From positions 62,001 through 126,000 of the forward strand of contig NZ_JARXXP010000008.1 in the NCBI RefSeq assembly GCF_029893965.1: 64,000 nucleotides of DNA, given 5' to 3'. Position 1 is the stretch's first letter. Each line of letters starts with the position of its first letter. Source of the DNA: Paenibacillus sp. PastM-3. GTDB lineage: Bacteria > Bacillota > Bacilli > Paenibacillales > Paenibacillaceae. Below are positions 60,426 through 64,000 of this stretch, piece after piece. The notes beneath the pieces are model-generated. The model ran no database searches. It was not told the DNA's origin and saw only the letters and a program-made list of their open reading frames with translations. A program made the translations under genes and the position numbers.

Positions 60426-60681
60426 TGTATATCCCTCCTCCCGCAACTTATTCCGTAACTCATTGTTCCCTTGATTGTAACAGTTAAAACTAAGTATTGC
60501 TAGTTACTTGATTCAGTTTTGGAGTTGTGCTATATTTTCGTTGTAACTATTATTTATGGATTTAAGTGGTTACGAAAGAATGAATCATATGGCCGAGCTG
60601 AATACTAAATACGAGACAATGGACAATGAATGTACTAACCATTTTACGCTAACCATTAAATAACCCCACAGGAGGTTTATC

Positions 60682-61173
60682 ATGCAAAACAAAATAAGCG
60701 AAGTACTGCTCGAAAACTGGGATTATGCCATGGACACTGAGGACTGGGCACCGCCGCTGAGTGATGCACTGGAGGGTGTAACGGCCGAGCAGGCGGCCTG
60801 GAAGCCGGGCGAAGCGGGGAACACGATCTGGGAGACGGTGAATCATCTTACCTTTTACAAGGAGCGCCTGCTGCGCAAGCTTAAGGGACTTGAGCAACTG
60901 CCGGATCTGGAAAGCAACGATGCCACATTTACCGTTACGGAGAGCGGGGAAGAAGCCTGGGCACAGGCCGTTACCAAGCTGAAATCAGTCCATGCATCCT
61001 TGCGTGAGATCATCGAAGCACTGGAAGAGGGCGCGTATGACTGGGGCGGTTCCGGACATGCTCCTGGCGAAGAGGTCATGAGCCTGATCCTGCATGACTG
61101 CTACCATACCGGACAGATTGTACTGATCCGCAAGCTGCAGGGCTCCTGGCCGTCAACCCGCAGTTTTAACTAA
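60682..61173 (+). CDS. DinB-family protein (putative metal-dependent transferase)
   Basis: 163 residues; AGGAGG before ATG 60682. Four-helix DinB/YfiT-like fold with the metal-binding His pattern: WETVNHLTFYKERLL (His about 56) and LILHDCYHTGQIVLIRKL (two His four apart near 135). Related enzymes use bacillithiol or similar thiols, but the family is broad and the substrate is not known. The strong hairpin that follows ends the transcript. Confidence 0.85.
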   Translation: MQNKISEVLLENWDYAMDTEDWAPPLSDALEGVTAEQAAWKPGEAGNTIWETVNHLTFYKERLLRKLKGLEQLPDLESNDATFTVTESGEEAWAQAVTKLKSVHASLREIIEALEEGAYDWGGSGHAPGEEVMSLILHDCYHTGQIVLIRKLQGSWPSTRSFN

Positions 61174-61208
61174 GCTATTCCGTGTACCATAAATCTTGCT
61201 AATCTTTA

Positions 61209-61259
61209 AGCCGCACCTTACGGCGTCCCATTCCATGCCGGGCGCCGTAAGGTGCGGCT
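61209..61259 (+). terminator. Terminator of the DinB-like gene
   Basis: A perfect 17-bp stem (61209-61225 with 61243-61259) followed by ATTTGTTT. Confidence 0.85.
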
Positions 61260-61329
61260 ATTTGTTTCAATCATAAAAATCCGGGGTTAATGGATGTCAT
61301 AACAGCTTGATAATCGAAGGGAGAGATTG

Positions 61330-61500
61330 ATGATGGATCCGAATTACAAGGATAGAAGTGTTGAGGTTGAACGCACGGAGGTACGCAAGCACTCGGACTC
61401 CAGCGCTGTCGCATCCACCTTTATTAAATACGCCGCTTATATCATTATTATCTTTGGTATCCTGTTCTTCCTGGTGCGGTACGTCTTCCCGATGTTTTAA
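61330..61500 (+). CDS. Small single-pass membrane protein (56 aa)
   Basis: AGGGAGAG before ATG 61330 (or 61333). Charged N-terminus (DPNYKDRSVEVERTEVRKHS) and one C-terminal membrane helix (YAAYIIIIFGILFFLVRYVF). Not assigned to a family. Confidence 0.7.
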   Translation: MMDPNYKDRSVEVERTEVRKHSDSSAVASTFIKYAAYIIIIFGILFFLVRYVFPMF

Positions 61501-61574
61501 TTAGAGGGTGAGCGGACACACGCCACAGTGCCACTTACCGGCATCAGCTGTGACTGCCACAGTACAGCCGACCC

Positions 61575-61612
61575 AAAAAGCCGCGCCTACCTGGAGGTAG
61601 ACACGGCTTTTG
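61575..61612. terminator. Hairpin terminator between the small membrane protein and cmpA
   Basis: AAAAGCCG...CCTACCT pairs with AGGTAG...CGGCTTTT. T runs on both strands suit the convergent genes. Confidence 0.75.
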
Positions 61613-61636
61613 CTTTTGCGCATCGTTTAATTCCAC

Positions 61637-61774
61637 TTATACATCCCGCTGGACAAATTCACGGGAATCACCGGAGTTACGATAAAAGAACCAGCATTCA
61701 TTCAGCATTTTGATCTGGCGCCGGTCTTTTTTGAAATAAGCCTTCATCAGCTGCTGGCAGAGCCACTGCGGCAA
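61637..61774 (-). CDS. cmpA: Cortex morphogenetic protein CmpA
   Basis: 45 residues from TTG 61774, preceded by GAGGAGGGGTACAC. The sequence PQWLCQQLMKAYFKKDRRQI then KMLNECWFFYR matches the CmpA pattern recalled from B. subtilis (P-x-W-L-x-x-Q, F-x-K-D-x-x-Q-I-K-L-L-N-x-C-W-x-x-Y-R). CmpA is a small sporulation protein that acts with SpoIVA and ClpXP in spore envelope quality control. Here the C-terminus is about eight residues longer (NSGDSREFVQRDV). Confidence 0.88.
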   Translation of the reverse strand: MPQWLCQQLMKAYFKKDRRQIKMLNECWFFYRNSGDSREFVQRDV

Positions 61775-61875
61775 GTGTACCCCTCCTCTAAGCATGCATC
61801 CTATGTACAGATAGCATATGGGGAAAGGTGCCTAAAGGTGCGGCAGCAGTTCATAATTTAGCTCTTGAAATAAGG

Positions 61876-62235
61876 TTAGTGCACGCCTTCTTCTTCCTCT
61901 TCGTACCACTGCTCCAGCTGCGCCTGCAGGGCACGGATCTCTGTCAGCAGTGAGATAAGCGGATATTCCTTCTCCTGAATGGAGGCAAAAGCGCTCTCCA
62001 GCCGGTTGATATACCCCAGCCCCGATTCCAGCACATCCCCTTCACGCAAAAGCTCCAGCGCATCGCATTCCGCAACCGCCAGCGGCAGATCCGGCACATT
62101 GTCGGCGGTCAGCTTGGCAATCTCCTTGTTCAGTCGCAGATTTAGCGCACTCAGCTGGTACGCATACTCCTCAGGCATTTCTACAAATTGCAGTTCCTTA
62201 TGCTGCTGCAAAATTACATAACGCATTTTCGGCAT
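61876..62235 (-). CDS. Hypothetical acidic helical protein
   Basis: 119 residues; GGAGGG lies upstream of ATG 62235 (ATG 62226 possible). Helical and acidic (LNLRLNKEIAKLTADNVPDL, LLTEIRALQAQLEQWYEEEE). No domain recognised. Divergent from the SprT-like gene and upstream of cmpA on the same strand. Confidence 0.65.
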   Translation of the reverse strand: MPKMRYVILQQHKELQFVEMPEEYAYQLSALNLRLNKEIAKLTADNVPDLPLAVAECDALELLREGDVLESGLGYINRLESAFASIQEKEYPLISLLTEIRALQAQLEQWYEEEEEGVH

Positions 62236-62345
62236 TCCCGATGTCTCCCTCCGTACTTGTCTTCCTTCTTGACAGTGTAGCCTATGGGCAAGTTACAATT
62301 CAAGTGGTGATATTATTTTGCATATCTAAAAAGGGGGCGGACGCT

Positions 62346-62840
62346 ATGACCAGTACCAGCATCAGTATGAGTAATGAGGAGCTGCAGCAGTGGATCGAGC
62401 GGGTATCGCTCAGCAGCTTCGGCGTGCCGTTCCGGCACAAGGCCAGCTTTAACAGCAGACTGACGACGACGGGCGGACGGTATTTTACCAAAAGCCATAA
62501 TATAGAGATTAATCCGCAGCAGCTTGCCATCCATGGACATGAGGAGACGGAAAAAATAATCAAGCATGAGCTCTGCCACTATCACCTGCACCTGGCGAAG
62601 CGCGGATATATGCACCGGGATGCCGATTTTAAAAGCCTGCTGGCCAAAGTCGGCGGCAGCCGCTATTGCCAGACCCTCCCCGGAGCCAAGGCGCGTAAGC
62701 CGCAGCCTTACCGGTACAAGCTGGTGTGCACGGCCTGTGATATGGAATATCCGCGCAAACGGCGGGCCGATCCGGCACGCTACCGCTGCGGCAAATGCTC
62801 AGGCAAGCTGAAGCTGCTGACGCTAGAAGCCGGCAAATAA
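62346..62840 (+). CDS. SprT-like zinc metalloprotease-type protein
   Basis: 164 residues; AAGGGGGC before ATG 62346. SprT-like fold with the zinc/catalytic motif EKIIKHELCHYHLHLAKRG (HELxHxH) near 75-93 and a C-terminal zinc ribbon (CTACDMEYPRKRRADPARYR, then CGKC). Relatives of this family include the DNA-protein-crosslink protease Spartan, but bacterial members are uncharacterised. The B. subtilis counterpart (YdcK) also lies near tex and alr. Confidence 0.88.
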   Translation: MTSTSISMSNEELQQWIERVSLSSFGVPFRHKASFNSRLTTTGGRYFTKSHNIEINPQQLAIHGHEETEKIIKHELCHYHLHLAKRGYMHRDADFKSLLAKVGGSRYCQTLPGAKARKPQPYRYKLVCTACDMEYPRKRRADPARYRCGKCSGKLKLLTLEAGK

Positions 62841-62844
62841 TCCG

Positions 62845-63510
62845 TTATTTAATGACAAGGCCCAGCAGACCGGCAAAAGAAGCCGCCTGATCCGCAGAAA
62901 TAATGCAGCCCGGCAGGTCTTCAATGTCCACCAGCAGTCCGGTGAATTCACAGCTGCTCAGATCGGTATCCCTCAGCCTGACTCCGGCCATGACGGCCTG
63001 GTCCATTTTGCATTCCTCAAACGCCACTTTCTGAAAGTCGGCCTGATAGTAATCAGCGCTGTTCAGCGAGCATTGCCCGAAGGCGGTAAGCTTGAGCTTG
63101 CCGAACCGGAAGCTGGAGAAATCGCAGAGTGAATCAATCACAGAGACATTCTGGAAGCGGGCGCGGGTAAAGTCGGTGCCGATCATTTTACATTGTCTGA
63201 ACTCGGTCCGGTGGATGAAAGCTTCACTGAAATTTACATTAGAGAGGTCGCAGTTCTCAAAGATCACATCCGTCAGCTCAATGGCGCGGAGTGAGGATTC
63301 GCTGATAATCACATTTTTGAATAATACCTTGTCAAAAGAGACCTTCTCGGCTTCCTGATACTCCAGTAGAATATCGCTGATCTGGCAGCGGCTGTATTCC
63401 TCTTTGGTCTGCAATGCATCTATAGGCTGCAGCGGCAAAAGAGCGGGGGCCGTGATTTTTGGGGGTTCGATCTTATCGATTTTTTCAACTGAATCCTTCT
63501 TGTTCTTCAT
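62845..63510 (-). CDS. Pentapeptide-repeat protein
   Basis: 221 residues; GGAGGCATTC before ATG 63510. The central part has A(D/N)LXX-type five-residue steps (VSFDKVLFKNVIISESSLRA, VIFENCDLSNVNFSEAFIHR, TDFTRARFQNVSVIDSLCDF), forming a right-handed quadrilateral beta-helix. Related proteins include Qnr-type DNA mimics that protect gyrase, but most have unknown roles. The N-terminal 45 residues are charged and unstructured. No signal peptide. Confidence 0.85.
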   Translation of the reverse strand: MKNKKDSVEKIDKIEPPKITAPALLPLQPIDALQTKEEYSRCQISDILLEYQEAEKVSFDKVLFKNVIISESSLRAIELTDVIFENCDLSNVNFSEAFIHRTEFRQCKMIGTDFTRARFQNVSVIDSLCDFSSFRFGKLKLTAFGQCSLNSADYYQADFQKVAFEECKMDQAVMAGVRLRDTDLSSCEFTGLLVDIEDLPGCIISADQAASFAGLLGLVIK

Positions 63511-63846
63511 GAATGCCTCCAGGTAACAAGTCTATAAATGAAGATTACTTTCATCTGGTAATTATTATGCGGTAAACGCTCTCCTGAATGCAAACAAACA
63601 TTCTGTGCTGGAGGGAAAATAAAGTTCCTTCTATAATATAGGGCAGTCCGGATGAGCTGAACGCGGCTTTTCCAGGGCTGCTGTTTTTTTGGACTCCAAT
63701 AAAAGGCTATACGATAGAGCATACTGCCCACCCCTACGGATCTCCGTAAAAATACACCTGTGCCTAGTACAATCACACCTCGTTTTGTAAACGCTGTCAT
63801 CCTAAGATGAAAGGGAAGTCCATTTTGGCTTAGAGGGGGCGCATTT
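63511..63846. other. Intergenic region
   Basis: 336 bases between divergent genes. A possible ribosome site GAGGGGGC directly precedes the gene at 63847. I see no other clear element. Confidence 0.4.
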
Positions 63847-64000
63847 ATGAAACGGTTCAGGTCACTGGTGGCGGGGCTGCTGGTGCTGCTGCTTATGCTT
63901 CCGGATCTGTCTGCTTTTGGCGCGGGAGGAAGTCCGGCGGAGGCTGCAGGTGTCGGGGGAACAGGGGCAGGGCAAATTCCGGCAGGCACAGTCCTGATCA
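63847..64000 (+). CDS. Secreted protein, N-terminal part (partial)
   Basis: ATG 63847 after GAGGGGGC; 51 codons are visible before the right edge. A signal peptide (KRFRSLVAGLLVLLLMLPDL) is followed by a Gly/Ala-rich stretch. The mature domain is outside the window, so no function is given. Confidence 0.7.
   Translation, partial: MKRFRSLVAGLLVLLLMLPDLSAFGAGGSPAEAAGVGGTGAGQIPAGTVLI

Noticed and set aside
1..64000. tRNA or rRNA genes, prophage or intact insertion sequences
   Set aside because: I found no cloverleaf-like or rRNA-like sequence, no transposase or integrase gene, and no phage structural gene.

Overview
This window looks like chromosomal DNA from a Paenibacillus-type, Gram-positive, endospore-forming bacterium. 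The supporting evidence is: strong GGAGG-type ribosome binding sites with many TTG and GTG starts; lipoproteins with lipoboxes; an SLH-domain protein and copper-amine-oxidase-like domains; a Spo0E-type phosphatase and the cortex protein CmpA; and the gene order ydcC-alr-ndoAI-ndoA ... tex ... cmpA-sprT-like, which resembles the Bacillus subtilis ydc region but without the sigB/rsb genes. I saw no rRNA, tRNA, CRISPR array, intact insertion sequence or phage genes.

Layout. 1-1.4 kb: an iron-uptake pair (AraC-type regulator and siderophore-binding lipoprotein), each behind its own Fur-box-like sequence. 1.7-7.6 kb: a secreted protein of 13 bacterial Ig-like repeats, then an SPFH protein and a divergent NAD-kinase-like protein. 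8-13.5 kb: a Gln-rich coiled-coil protein, an L,D-transpeptidase, a BadF-type sugar kinase, a TPR-SUKH fusion, an acetyltransferase and a methyltransferase. 13.6-17.3 kb: an ArsR regulator with two half-size YdcZ-type transporters under a shared operator, and an ABC-F ATPase behind a possible attenuator. 17.3-36.9 kb: three ECF sigma/anti-sigma-like modules, an RDD protein, MFS transporters with their regulators, TatD, DoxX, Spo0E, TetR, MarR and a bactofilin-like operon. 37-47.2 kb: a chemoreceptor, then ydcC, alr, the EndoAI/EndoA toxin-antitoxin pair, a TetR-MFS pair and tex.

47.3-54.3 kb is the accessory part. It holds an AT-rich secreted protein, a glycerate locus in decay (GntP permease internally deleted, CdaR-type regulator reduced to its HTH, kinase intact), a lipoprotein whose 3' end and terminator were duplicated, and a run of small AT-rich membrane proteins. 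54.3-64 kb returns to ordinary content: SLH protein, SDR dehydrogenase, a Tet(M)-like GTPase, small membrane proteins, acetyltransferase, CGNR zinc-finger regulator, DinB-like protein, cmpA, a SprT-like protein, a pentapeptide-repeat protein and the start of a secreted protein.

Regulatory architecture is the most informative part of the window. Two small regulators (ArsR at 13651, MarR at 29234) have promoters whose -10 box ends exactly 6 nt before the ATG, which predicts leaderless mRNAs. A TetR gene appears to begin at an AUA codon. TetR, ArsR and Fnr/Crp-type operators can be read directly. A family of 24-bp repeats (core CTGCACTTTGTACAAC) forms inverted clusters in two long intergenic regions.
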